64,000 bases of DNA from Atopobiaceae bacterium (lineage in GTDB: Bacteria > Actinomycetota > Coriobacteriia > Coriobacteriales > Atopobiaceae), in contig JAKVOB010000001.1 in NCBI GenBank assembly GCA_022483015.1, forward strand, positions 186,001 to 250,000, written 5' to 3'. The position numbers and the translations under genes are program-made. The notes under the pieces are model-generated. The model was given only the letters and a program-made list of their open reading frames with translations, made no database searches and was not told where the DNA came from. Shown piece by piece: positions 16,347 through 22,767 of the stretch (the first letter of the stretch is position 1; each line of letters begins with the position of its first letter).

Positions 16347-16436
16347 ATGATCGAGCGGACCTACAAGCTCGAGCGCGACATGGCCCTCGCCAGGAACGAC
16401 ATCGACACGATCAAGGAGGAAGCGAGGACGAGATGA
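16347..16436 (+). CDS. Short XhlA-like phage peptide (putative)
   Basis: A 29-residue frame, rich in charged residues (MIERTYKLERDMALAR, DTIKEEARTR), predicted to form one amphipathic helix. GAGAGG lies 9 bases before the ATG; an upstream in-frame ATG at 16314 is possible. Its stop overlaps the start of the holin-like gene by ATGA, so the two are translationally coupled. Short helical proteins next to phage holins, such as XhlA, look similar, though XhlA is longer and has a membrane span. Confidence 0.45.
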   Translation: MIERTYKLERDMALARNDIDTIKEEARTR

Positions 16437-16654
16437 GCGAGTTCCTGACCAGCAACGAGTGGCAATGGCGCCTGCTGCGCACCATTATCCGGGGAATACT
16501 GGGCGTGGTCGTGGCCAACGTCGACCTCATCATGGGCACCTGCGTGCTCGACCCCACATGGCGCGCGCTCACCGTGGCCATGGTGATGGCGGAGCTCTCG
16601 CCGGTGATGGCGGAGCTGGGTGCCACGACGGGGAAGGAGACAGACAATGGGTGA
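16433..16654 (+). CDS. Holin-like small membrane protein
   Basis: A 73-residue protein with two hydrophobic stretches (about residues 17-38 and 45-60) and a polar C-terminus ending ATTGKETDNG. It sits immediately before the amidase endolysin region in a chain of overlapping genes, the usual place for a holin, which forms membrane holes that let the endolysin reach the wall. Ribosome binding is by AAGGAGG or GAGG shortly upstream. No specific holin family is recognised; the call rests on size, hydrophobicity and position. Confidence 0.6.
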   Translation: MSEFLTSNEWQWRLLRTIIRGILGVVVANVDLIMGTCVLDPTWRALTVAMVMAELSPVMAELGATTGKETDNG

Positions 16655-16742
16655 CGTGACCGAGCCGACCGAGGCGGAGCTTTCCGCCATAGAGGACGGG
16701 CCCGAGGGCGCGCCTACGGGGTGGGAGGCCGAGAATGGCTGA
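16647..16742 (+). CDS. 31-residue acidic peptide in the lysis cassette
   Basis: A short frame reading MGDVTEPTEAELSAIEDG and ending GWEAENG, strongly acidic and without hydrophobic segments. Its ATG overlaps the stop of the holin-like gene (ATGGGTGA), and its stop overlaps the amidase start (ATGGCTGA). The double overlap supports translation and coupling. It may only relay ribosomes to the amidase. No homologous family is recognised. Confidence 0.5.
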   Translation: MGDVTEPTEAELSAIEDGPEGAPTGWEAENG

Positions 16743-17667
16743 CGTGGCCGAGTTCATACAGTGCGACGCGCGCAACTACACGCCGGGCCGTCGCGGCTGC
16801 GGCATCTCGAACGTCGTGGTGCACTACGCCTCGACCGGTGCCTCGGCGCACGACAACCTGCTGTACTTCTCGCGCTCGGATGCCAAGGCGTCGGCCCACT
16901 ACTTCATCGACAAGGACGGGACCCTGCGCCAGAGCGTACGCGAGGGAGACACGGCCTGGCACGCCGGCAACTGGGAAGTGAACCTACGTTCCGTGGGCGT
17001 CGAGGTGGTGAGCGCAGGCGAGGACTTCACCGAGGCGCAGGTCGCGACGCTCGCGAGCCTGGTGGCCGACCTCCGCGCCAGGTATGGCATCGGAGCCGGT
17101 GACGTCATCCGCCACTACGACGTGACGGGCAAGCTCTGCCCCGCACCCTACGTGGACGCAGGCAAGTGGGCAGCGCTCCATGCCCGCATCTGCGGTGGGG
17201 CGGCACCTGCCACGGGAGGCGGCGCCTCTGCGCCCTCCGGTGACGTGGCCGACCTGGCGAGGCGCGTAATCGCGGGAGAGTTCGGCAATGGCGACGCGAG
17301 GCGTACCGCCCTGGGAGACCGCTACCAGGAGGTGCAGGCCGAGGTGAACCGTATGCTGGGAGCTGAATCTGCACCGAGTGCCCCCGCGCCCGCCGTGGAC
17401 GTGGACGAGCTCGCACGCAGGACCATCAGCGGCGAGTTCGGCAACGGCGACGCCCGCAGGGCGGCGCTGGGAACCGACTACGCAGCCGTGCAGGCCCGCG
17501 TGAACGAGATGCTGGGATGCGGCGGTGGCTCGGGCGATGCCGTGGACGTGGACTCCCTTGCCCAGGCCGTCATCAACGGCGACTACGGCAACGGCGAGGA
17601 GCGAAAGCGACGACTCGGTGCCAACTACGCCGCCGTTCAGATGCGCGTGAACGAGATCCTCTCGTGA
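16735..17667 (+). CDS. Phage endolysin: N-acetylmuramoyl-L-alanine amidase with three CW_7 repeats
   Basis: A 310-residue peptidoglycan hydrolase. Residues ~1-150 form an Amidase_2/PGRP domain that cuts the bond between MurNAc and L-Ala. Zinc-ligand candidates are in NVVVHYAS, SAHYFIDKDG, TAWHAGNW, IRHYDVTGKLCPAPY. Three C-terminal repeats of ~40 residues (about 165-205, 217-257, 268-308) share LARR-I-GEFGNGDARR and match the CW_7 (Cpl-7) wall-binding repeat. There is no signal peptide, so release depends on the holin-like protein. It overlaps the small genes on both sides. This is the clearest evidence that the segment derives from a phage. Confidence 0.92.
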   Translation: MADVAEFIQCDARNYTPGRRGCGISNVVVHYASTGASAHDNLLYFSRSDAKASAHYFIDKDGTLRQSVREGDTAWHAGNWEVNLRSVGVEVVSAGEDFTEAQVATLASLVADLRARYGIGAGDVIRHYDVTGKLCPAPYVDAGKWAALHARICGGAAPATGGGASAPSGDVADLARRVIAGEFGNGDARRTALGDRYQEVQAEVNRMLGAESAPSAPAPAVDVDELARRTISGEFGNGDARRAALGTDYAAVQARVNEMLGCGGGSGDAVDVDSLAQAVINGDYGNGEERKRRLGANYAAVQMRVNEILS

Positions 17668-17777
17668 CGCGGGAGGACGTGCGCTGGGGAGCGGGACTCA
17701 TGGCGGGCATGGCACTCATGGTGCTTGTGCTGCCGCTGGTGCTTTTGGCGTGGATAGTGCAGGGGCTCGAGAGATAG
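17664..17777 (+). CDS. 37-residue single-span membrane protein after the endolysin
   Basis: A GTG start at 17664 overlaps the amidase stop (GTGA). The product begins MTREDVRWGAGLMAG, then has one hydrophobic span (ALMVLVLPLVLLAWIVQGL) and a short charged end. Placement directly after an endolysin fits an accessory holin, antiholin or spanin-like peptide. Size is too small for a family assignment. Confidence 0.5.
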   Translation: MTREDVRWGAGLMAGMALMVLVLPLVLLAWIVQGLER

Positions 17778-17781
17778 AAGG

Positions 17782-17811
17782 ACGGCGCACCCTGGTTTGG
17801 ATGCTGGGATG
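17782..17811. repeat. Diverged copy of the GGCTTGGCTGCCAAG element
   Basis: ACGGCGCACCCTGG at 17782 and the following ~16 bases resemble 20678-20706 (ACGGCGCGCCCTGG onward). It follows the last lysis gene directly. The arms that make a hairpin in the copy near 20686 are partly lost. Confidence 0.4.
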
Positions 17812-17864
17812 CTTCTTCTGTTATGCGCGCGAGGTGAAACCCTGAGGCGCCGCACTCGTTGGCT

Positions 17865-17896
17865 GAACGGACCGATGGAACCGGTGGGTCCCTCAA
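17865..17896. repeat. Hairpin repeat, copy A
   Basis: A 32-base element with GGACC (17869-17873) pairing GGTCC (17887-17891) around a loop containing GATGGAACCGG. Copies B (18037-18068) and C (18488-18519) share the loop and differ by paired changes in the stem. An A-rich run follows. The remainder of the 344-base gene-free stretch 17778-18121 holds copy B, the ATTATACCC repeat and a terminator. Confidence 0.6.
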
Positions 17897-18014
17897 CAAA
17901 AAAGAAATGACCTCATCATGGCATCTGATGGATTGCTAGTCAGGCTTAGAAGATAGTCGAAGCTGACCCAGACACCCGTCAACTTAAGCCGGGTAGGTAT
18001 CAGCTTCATTGCTA

Positions 18015-18030
18015 ATTATACCCACGCCGT
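18015..18030. repeat. ATTATACCCACGCCGT repeat, copy 1
   Basis: These 16 bases recur exactly at 20144-20159, and ATTATACCCTCGCC at about 20622 is a partial third copy. Each copy is followed within 10-25 bases by a GACC...GGTC-type hairpin. The TATTATA/AATTATA core could act as a -10 promoter element, but no convincing -35 box is present. Confidence 0.5.
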
Positions 18031-18036
18031 ATAGCC

Positions 18037-18068
18037 GAACGACCCGATGAAGCCAGTGGGTTGTTAAA
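18037..18068. repeat. Hairpin repeat, copy B
   Basis: CGACCC (18040-18045) pairs GGGTTG (18058-18063) around a loop with GATGAAGCCAG. It is the same element as copies A and C. It lies between the ATTATACCC repeat and the minus-strand terminator at 18077. Confidence 0.6.
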
Positions 18069-18076
18069 CAGAGAAA

Positions 18077-18096
18077 GGCCGCCCTCTCGGATGGCC
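18077..18096 (-). terminator. Rho-independent-type terminator for the 18122-18463 gene
   Basis: Read on the minus strand, GGCC and a UCC/GGG inner stem close on a GAGA tetraloop, followed by TTTCTCT. It lies 25 bases past the stop of the acidic small protein gene. Confidence 0.6.
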
Positions 18097-18121
18097 CTCT
18101 GGTTGCTGCAATGTGAACGAA

Positions 18122-18463
18122 CTAGAACTCTAAGAACGACACTGACACATTTCCGCCATCGTCTTCCCAGTCGGCCAAGCGCATGTCGTCCATGAACTTA
18201 TCTGGAACGTCGTTCGGATCGTTCCTCCAGATAGGCTCGAACTCATCGGCGTCATCCTTGTCTATGAGCCAACCTGAAGTCTCCTCACAATGGATCCCTC
18301 CGACGATGCCATCATGGTTCTCGCCGCAGTCTAGGAAGTAGACCTTCCCGAGCTTCGAGGCTGAGCCCTGCACGATCTCGAAGAACCTCATGAACTCGGC
18401 ATCGTCCGAGTCGCTCTTGAATCTAATCCCCAGAGCGTCCGATAGCTCCTCTGTAGTGCGCAT
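18122..18463 (-). CDS. Acidic protein of unknown function
   Basis: A 113-residue, strongly acidic protein with no membrane segment. Segments such as IVQGSASKLGKVYFLDCGENHDG, GWLIDKDDADEFEPIW and GGNVSVSFLEF suggest a small alpha/beta fold, loosely like SMI1/KNR4 immunity-type proteins, but no family can be named with confidence. GAGGGGAGGGG precedes the ATG at 18463. It is a single gene with its own terminator, flanked on both sides by copies of the hairpin repeat. That isolated, repeat-bracketed layout is seen in phage moron or cassette genes. Confidence 0.6.
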   Translation of the reverse strand: MRTTEELSDALGIRFKSDSDDAEFMRFFEIVQGSASKLGKVYFLDCGENHDGIVGGIHCEETSGWLIDKDDADEFEPIWRNDPNDVPDKFMDDMRLADWEDDGGNVSVSFLEF

Positions 18464-18487
18464 TGTTTGCCCCTCCCCTCATGACTT

Positions 18488-18519
18488 GAATGACCCGATG
18501 AAACCGGTGGGTTGTTTAA
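18488..18519. repeat. Hairpin repeat, copy C
   Basis: TGACCC (18491-18496) pairs GGGTTG (18509-18514) around GATGAAACCGG. It lies just upstream of the acidic-protein gene. Immediately after it CCAC (18528-18531) and GTGG (18538-18541) form a second small stem, which on the minus strand is followed by TTTTC and could terminate leftward transcription. Confidence 0.6.
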
Positions 18520-18582
18520 TCTGAAAACCACAACGAGGTGGCACGACAAGAGACGCGGCGACCAGTTAGCATCCAGAGGCAG

Positions 18583-18707
18583 CACTGGCTTGGCTGCCAA
18601 GGTACGCCGTCATCTTACATTGCTGCTGGCACCAAGCTCCTGAGGTGATACGAATTCCGGTACAAATCAACCCGCGAGGAGCGTCCTGGAGGGTTCGCTC
18701 GCGTTGC
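18583..18707. repeat. Diverged 125-base intergenic repeat, copy 1
   Basis: Two conserved sub-blocks match 20686-20813: CTGGCTTGGCTGCCAAGGT near the left end and GAGGAGCGTCCTGGAG near the right. CTTGGC/GCCAAG is itself a near-perfect palindrome. The gene-free stretch 18464-18876 contains this repeat and hairpin copy C; nothing else is recognised. Confidence 0.55.
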
Positions 18708-18876
18708 ATCGAGGAGCTAAGGTCTGCTTGTCTACCTATCCGCTATATGTCGTTCGATGGTGCACTGCAACAAGACATTCGGCAAGTCTGACTGTGTTCA
18801 AAATGAAGACCGTCATGAATTAGGCGGCCGTCTCAAGCAAAATGCTCCTAGCATCCGCGCCGCGGAAGACGGCTCA

Positions 18877-18975
18877 TCATCTCCAGGATAGAATCGCGTT
18901 ATTGATGTAGAAGAACGCCGCGAGTAGTGCAGCAGCGATCAGGACCACGAGGAGGACCTTCTTCTTCACTGCCAT
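18877..18975 (-). CDS. 32-residue single-span membrane protein (putative)
   Basis: The frame reads MAVKKKVLLVVLIAAALLAA, then FFYINNAILSWR: a basic start and one hydrophobic helix. Its ATG overlaps the stop of the upstream frame at 18975-19157 as TGATG, so translation would be coupled. No family is recognised. Small type-I-toxin or holin-like peptides look similar, but nothing here proves either. Confidence 0.45.
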   Translation of the reverse strand: MAVKKKVLLVVLIAAALLAAFFYINNAILSWR

Positions 18976-19157
18976 CACCGCCACTCGTACTCTATCGTGT
19001 ACTGATTGCCAAAGGCAGAGACAAACATGTTGGTAATATTCGTCTCCGCATTTGTACGAGCCTCGTCGATAAACCTCCGACAAGGTCGAACGACAGAGAA
19101 CATATTAGTGAGGTCAACTGCCAGTTCCGCCGCATCTCTCTCCTCTCCGGATTGCAC
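18975..19157 (-). CDS. Possible small protein, start uncertain
   Basis: An open frame of up to 60 residues ending FVSAFGNQYTIEYEWR. It was kept because its stop forms a TGATG overlap with the next small gene. The upstream GTG at 19157 has no ribosome site; a GGAGAGGAGAG just inside would instead serve an ATG in another frame (about 19124). The true start is probably internal, or this is a decayed gene. No family is recognised. Confidence 0.3.
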   Translation of the reverse strand: MQSGEERDAAELAVDLTNMFSVVRPCRRFIDEARTNAETNITNMFVSAFGNQYTIEYEWR

Positions 19158-19167
19158 CCACAGCAGA

Positions 19168-19189
19168 GGGGCACCCGTGCGGGCGCCCC
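19168..19189. terminator. GC-rich hairpin downstream of the yjcQ-like gene
   Basis: GGGGC (19168-19172) pairs GCCCC (19185-19189), with CCC/GGG inside and a short loop. Together with the hairpin at 19210 it forms a double terminator for leftward transcription. The T-run is weak. Confidence 0.5.
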
Positions 19190-19209
19190 GTGTTCCCTGG
19201 ATATGAGAA

Positions 19210-19231
19210 GGGCCACCACCTCGGGTGGCCC
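19210..19231 (-). terminator. Terminator of the yjcQ-like operon
   Basis: GGGCCACC (19210-19217) and GGTGGCCC (19224-19231) form an 8-bp perfect stem with a 6-base loop. On the minus strand TTCTCAT follows. It lies 27 bases past the stop of the YjcQ-like gene. Confidence 0.7.
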
Positions 19232-19257
19232 TCGATCGTGCCTGTTCTTGCTCCGGT

Positions 19258-19596
19258 CTAGACGAACGGGAGCGCGCTCTTGGTCTCCTGAAGAAACCTC
19301 AACGCCTTCTTCATCGCTCCGTTCTCCTGCATGAACTCGACACCTGAGAGTGTGACCGTCGGCTCCACGAGCCTGACGATGACGTCTCCGCCCCATGTCT
19401 TCGTAACGACCACGCCGTCGATGTAGCCGGCATCGACGAGCTGCCTCATGACCTGCGCCCAGTAGACGTACGGGATCTCGAACATACCTCCAGAGCAGGA
19501 CACGACCTTGTGGTCAACCGGCTCCCCGCTCTTCAGGCAGGAATACAGATAGGCGAGAATCTTGTACATGATGACCTGCATGTCATCCTGTGCCAT
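19258..19596 (-). CDS. YjcQ-family phage protein (winged-helix type)
   Basis: A 112-residue protein resembling the YjcQ family found in prophages of Gram-positive bacteria: an N-terminal MYKILAYLYSCLKSG helix, then VYWAQVMRQLVDAGYIDGVVVTKTWGG, and LSGVEFMQENGAMKKALRFL near the end. The fold is a winged helix; molecular function is unknown. AGGAGGAG overlaps the stop of the upstream gene, so the pair 19606-19947 and this gene form a tight operon with terminators after it. Confidence 0.75.
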   Translation of the reverse strand: MAQDDMQVIMYKILAYLYSCLKSGEPVDHKVVSCSGGMFEIPYVYWAQVMRQLVDAGYIDGVVVTKTWGGDVIVRLVEPTVTLSGVEFMQENGAMKKALRFLQETKSALPFV

Positions 19597-19605
19597 CGGC
19601 TCCTC

Positions 19606-19947
19606 CTAGTAGATTGCCCCGACGACGAAATCGGAGCTCACGAGCCCCGCGTCGTCGAACTCATTCTTGAGCGCCTTGAGACAGTATGGAGTTGGGTCGG
19701 TGAATGGATCGTCGCACAATCCAAGCCCATCTATCGCTCTTCTGGCGCGCTCAATGACACTTGATGGGACGCAATCAAAGAGGACCCATCCACAATCGTC
19801 GGTGATGACGTCCGGTACTTGTGGTGTGTCGCGCCATGGGTCACCGAGCCACAATGGGGTCTTCCCGTCATACAGCTCAGGGTATGGGTGCTCGGCGTCA
19901 ACCCGATATGTCTTGTCCCCGTCGACGACATCGAAAATAATCATCAT
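19606..19947 (-). CDS. Protein of unknown function upstream of yjcQ
   Basis: A 113-residue acidic protein with no membrane span. Segments include FDVVDGDKTYRVDAEHPYPELYDG and ITDDCGWVLFDCVPSSVIERARRA. TTGGAGGTG lies just before the ATG at 19947; a GTG one codon upstream is possible. No family is recognised. The short spacing to the YjcQ-like gene (9 bases) indicates one operon of phage origin. Confidence 0.6.
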   Translation of the reverse strand: MMIIFDVVDGDKTYRVDAEHPYPELYDGKTPLWLGDPWRDTPQVPDVITDDCGWVLFDCVPSSVIERARRAIDGLGLCDDPFTDPTPYCLKALKNEFDDAGLVSSDFVVGAIY

Positions 19948-20143
19948 CACACCTCCAAGAGCTTGTTTAGCACGAACTTGAGAAGCTCGGGGTCATGCAA
20001 GAATGCCCATGCAGAATGACCTGCTGAAATCGGCCGATCGTTCAATTACAGCGGCAGCTGTATTGCCGAGGTCAGGATGGCTATAAGACACGAACTGAGC
20101 GACAGCCAAGGGTCAACAGTAGACCGGGCCATCGCTCGAGCAT

Positions 20144-20159
20144 ATTATACCCACGCCGT
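20144..20159. repeat. ATTATACCCACGCCGT repeat, copy 2
   Basis: Identical to 18015-18030. About 15 bases further right, TGACC (20174-20178) and GGTCA (20186-20190) form a hairpin. The gene-free stretch 19948-20214 holds this repeat and a second AATGACCTGCTG segment near 20018; no gene is supported. Confidence 0.5.
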
Positions 20160-20214
20160 CGGTCTAGTGCTGAATGACCTGCTGGAGGTCAAACGGCCAT
20201 TAAACCTGTACCGG

Positions 20215-20466
20215 TCACTCGAAGTCGATGACATCCTTCTGGTCTACCGATGGGATGCCTTCGACCTTGTACTCGCAAGGATCTCCTGAGAAGAGGATTC
20301 CTGAGGGCTTGTCGTGGTCATGCGAATAGTGGCCACAGCTCCCCTTGCAGTAGTACGGCTCGCCATCAAACTTGTTAGAACCCTTTAGTGCAAGCTTGCA
20401 TGATTTGCACACGACGTTATCTGGGTCAGGGGAGATGCCATTGAACATCTCGTTCTCATCAAACAT
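20215..20466 (-). CDS. Small Cys/His-rich protein of unknown function
   Basis: An 83-residue protein with CKSCKLA, YYCKGSCGHYSHDHD and DPCEY, a spacing that could bind one zinc ion. The ATG at 20466 follows AGGTG; a longer frame begins at 20514 but its extra residues look non-coding. No family is recognised. It is an isolated minus-strand gene in the element next to guaA. Confidence 0.5.
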   Translation of the reverse strand: MFDENEMFNGISPDPDNVVCKSCKLALKGSNKFDGEPYYCKGSCGHYSHDHDKPSGILFSGDPCEYKVEGIPSVDQKDVIDFE

Positions 20467-20685
20467 ACCGGCACCTGCCCCACGCTGGACGACCCTCTCG
20501 AAGCGGCTATTCAATCAGCTTAAGACGGAGCCGTTTCCCGATTCGATGGTCTGGGCGTACTCCGTCTTCTATGAAAGACCTCCATCCCTATACAGAGCAA
20601 GAGGACTTCCAACAATTTGATTATACCCTCGCCTCTGACACTAACTGACCTATTGGGGTCGACCGCCTAATGAGAAACGGCGCGC

Positions 20686-20813
20686 CCTGGCTTGGCTGCC
20701 AAGATGCGCCGTTGTCTTGCTGGTCCCTTGTGCTTCTCCGCCCTCTCTTCCATGGAAGAATTCATGGAAGAATAATCCCGAGAGGAGCGTCCTGGAGCGT
20801 TCGTTAGTGTTGC
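20686..20813. repeat. Diverged intergenic repeat, copy 2
   Basis: Matches 18583-18707 at CTGGCTTGGCTGCCAAGAT and at GAGGAGCGTCCTGGAGCGTT. GGCGC at 20679 and GCGCC at 20706 extend the CTTGGC/GCCAAG palindrome into a longer hairpin. It occupies most of the 431-base gene-free stretch 20467-20897, together with the partial ATTATACCC copy near 20622 and the repeat at 20838. Confidence 0.55.
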
Positions 20814-20837
20814 GTTGGCCCTTCTCCGATTCGCTAT

Positions 20838-20912
20838 TCTACCTGCAATAACGTTGCCTTCTGGCGCATAGTGTGATGGGGTGTTCTGGGGCCCGAACTA
20901 CTCCCACTCGAT
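20838..20912. repeat. guaA 3'-end attachment site and flank (right attachment site)
   Basis: Contains the last 15 bases of guaA, CTACTCCCACTCGAT (20898-20912), and about 60 bases of downstream DNA. The core recurs exactly at 14409-14423, and the whole block recurs imperfectly at 10940-11014. guaA 3' ends are known integration targets for mobile elements in several bacterial groups. Confidence 0.65.
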
Positions 20913-22490
20913 CGTCGCGGGCGGCTTCGACGTGATGTCGTAAGCCACACGGTTCACACCCGGTACCTCATCCACGATGCGGCGGCTCATGTCAGCCAGC
21001 ACCTCGTAGGGGATCTTGGCCCAGTCCGCCGTCATGGCATCGCTCGACTCCACGGCCCTCACGATGATCGGGCGCGCATACGTACGCTCGTCACCCATCA
21101 CGCCCACGCTCTTGATGTCAGGCAGCACGGCGAAGTACTGCCAGCAGCTGTGCTCGGAGTTGCGCTCACCCGTCTCCTCGAAGAGGCGCGCGTTGTAGGC
21201 ATCGAGCTCCTCGCGCACGATGGCATCGGCGTTCTTCAGGATGTCGAGCTTCTCGGGCGTCACCTCACCGATGATGCGGATGGCAAGGCCCGGTCCCGGG
21301 AAGGGCTGGCGATACACGATGTGTGCCGGCAGACCCAGCTTGAGCCCCAGCTCGCGCACCTCGTCCTTGAAGAAGTGGTCGAGCGGCTCGATGAGGTCGA
21401 AGTTGACTCCCGGCGGGAACGGGATGAGGTTGTGGTGGCTCTTGATGGTGCTGGCCTTGCCGCCGGTCTTGCGCGCGCCGCTCTCGATGATGTCAGGATA
21501 GATGGTGCCCTGCGCCAGGTACTCCACGCCATCGAGCTTCTGGGCCTCCTCGAAGAAGACCTTCCAGAACTCGGTGCCGATGAGCCGGCGCTTCTGCTCG
21601 GGGTCGGTCACGCCAGCAAGCAGCTTGGCATAGCGCTCCTCGGCGTGCACGTGCACGAAGTCCACGTCGAACTGCTTGGTGAAGACCTCCTCCACCTGCT
21701 CCGGCTCGTTCTTCCTGAGCATCCCGTGGTTCACGAACACGCAGGTGACCTGACGGCCGATGGCCTTGGAGCACAGCGCCGCCACGACGCTCGAGTCGAC
21801 CCCGCCCGAGAGCGCGAGGATGACCTTCTTGTCGCCCACCTCGTCACGGATGGCAGCGACCTTCTGCTCGACGATGTTGTCCATGGTCCAGCTGGGCTCC
21901 AGATGGCAGATCTCGAAGAGGAAGTTCTTGAGGATGCGCGTGCCGTAGGCGGTATGACGCACCTCGGGGTGGAACTGGGTCGCGAAGAGGCGCTTGCGCG
22001 GACACTCCATCGCAGCCACCGGGCAGGTCTCGGTCCTGGCCGTGACCATGAAGCCCTCAGGTGCCTCGGCCACGGAGTCGCGATGGCTCATCCACACGGT
22101 CTGGGCCTCGAGCGGGGTGCCGTCGAGAAGGACGGACGAGCCCAGGCGCGTGAGCGATGCCGGGCCATACTCGCCCTTGTCGGTGTGCGCGACGCTGCCG
22201 CCGAGCTTGGTCGCCATGATCTGCTCGCCATAGCAGAAGCCGAGCACGGGGATGCCCATGTCGAAGATGGCCGCATCCATGTCAGGGGCGTCGTCGGCAT
22301 AGACGCTTGCAGGCCCACCCGAGAGGATGATGGCCGCGGGGGCCTTCTGGGCGAGCTCGGCGGCCGTGACGTCGCAGGGGACGACCTCCGAGTACACGTG
22401 AAGGTCGCGCACGCGGCGCGCGATGAGCTGGCCGTACTGGGCGCCGAAGTCGAGCACTGCCACGTATTGCCGGGGCGAGAGGTTCTGCAT
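20898..22490 (-). CDS. guaA: GMP synthase (glutamine-hydrolysing)
   Basis: A 530-residue enzyme that amidates XMP to GMP using glutamine and ATP. The N-terminal class I amidotransferase shows the nucleophile motif GFCYGEQIMA and FHPEVRHT. The ATP pyrophosphatase domain has ALSGGVDSSVVA. The C-terminal dimerisation domain ends in the usual YDITSKPPATIEWE. ATG at 22490 has TGGAGG 10 bases upstream. Full length and intact despite serving as an integration site, because the core repeat restores its last codons. Confidence 0.97.
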   Translation of the reverse strand: MQNLSPRQYVAVLDFGAQYGQLIARRVRDLHVYSEVVPCDVTAAELAQKAPAAIILSGGPASVYADDAPDMDAAIFDMGIPVLGFCYGEQIMATKLGGSVAHTDKGEYGPASLTRLGSSVLLDGTPLEAQTVWMSHRDSVAEAPEGFMVTARTETCPVAAMECPRKRLFATQFHPEVRHTAYGTRILKNFLFEICHLEPSWTMDNIVEQKVAAIRDEVGDKKVILALSGGVDSSVVAALCSKAIGRQVTCVFVNHGMLRKNEPEQVEEVFTKQFDVDFVHVHAEERYAKLLAGVTDPEQKRRLIGTEFWKVFFEEAQKLDGVEYLAQGTIYPDIIESGARKTGGKASTIKSHHNLIPFPPGVNFDLIEPLDHFFKDEVRELGLKLGLPAHIVYRQPFPGPGLAIRIIGEVTPEKLDILKNADAIVREELDAYNARLFEETGERNSEHSCWQYFAVLPDIKSVGVMGDERTYARPIIVRAVESSDAMTADWAKIPYEVLADMSRRIVDEVPGVNRVAYDITSKPPATIEWE

Positions 22491-22767
22491 GTGTCTGTGT
22501 CCTCCAGATCGTGAGACCGCATGCCATGACAGGGCAGCGGTCATCCCACAGGGTTACATGGGACATTCTATGCCAAGCGCCCGAACCCCGTAGGCAAAGC
22601 CCCGTAACACCCATCCCTGAAAGGAGCCAGCATTTCCTATGGACTTCCCCCGTGGAAGGCGCGCCGGCAGTACCATAGGCACGTTCATTGGAATGAATGC
22701 CACCTTTTGCTGCATGTACCTTGTCCTCATGGGCACCGGTGCATGGAGGCATGACCGAGGGAGTCCC

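Noticed and set aside
18992-19396. Minus-strand frame of 134 codons overlapping the YjcQ-like gene
   Set aside because: It runs through two terminator hairpins and overlaps the yjcQ end in another frame; composition is not protein-like. Only the ATG near 19124 with a good ribosome site keeps a small doubt.
20077-20289. Plus-strand frame of 70 codons overlapping the ATTATACCC repeat
   Set aside because: It runs through the repeat and hairpin and overlaps the opposite-strand small Cys-rich gene; no ribosome site and no protein-like conservation signal.
20641-20900. guaA flank considered as a tRNA-type attachment gene
   Set aside because: No cloverleaf or CCA end is present; the conserved core is the guaA coding end itself.
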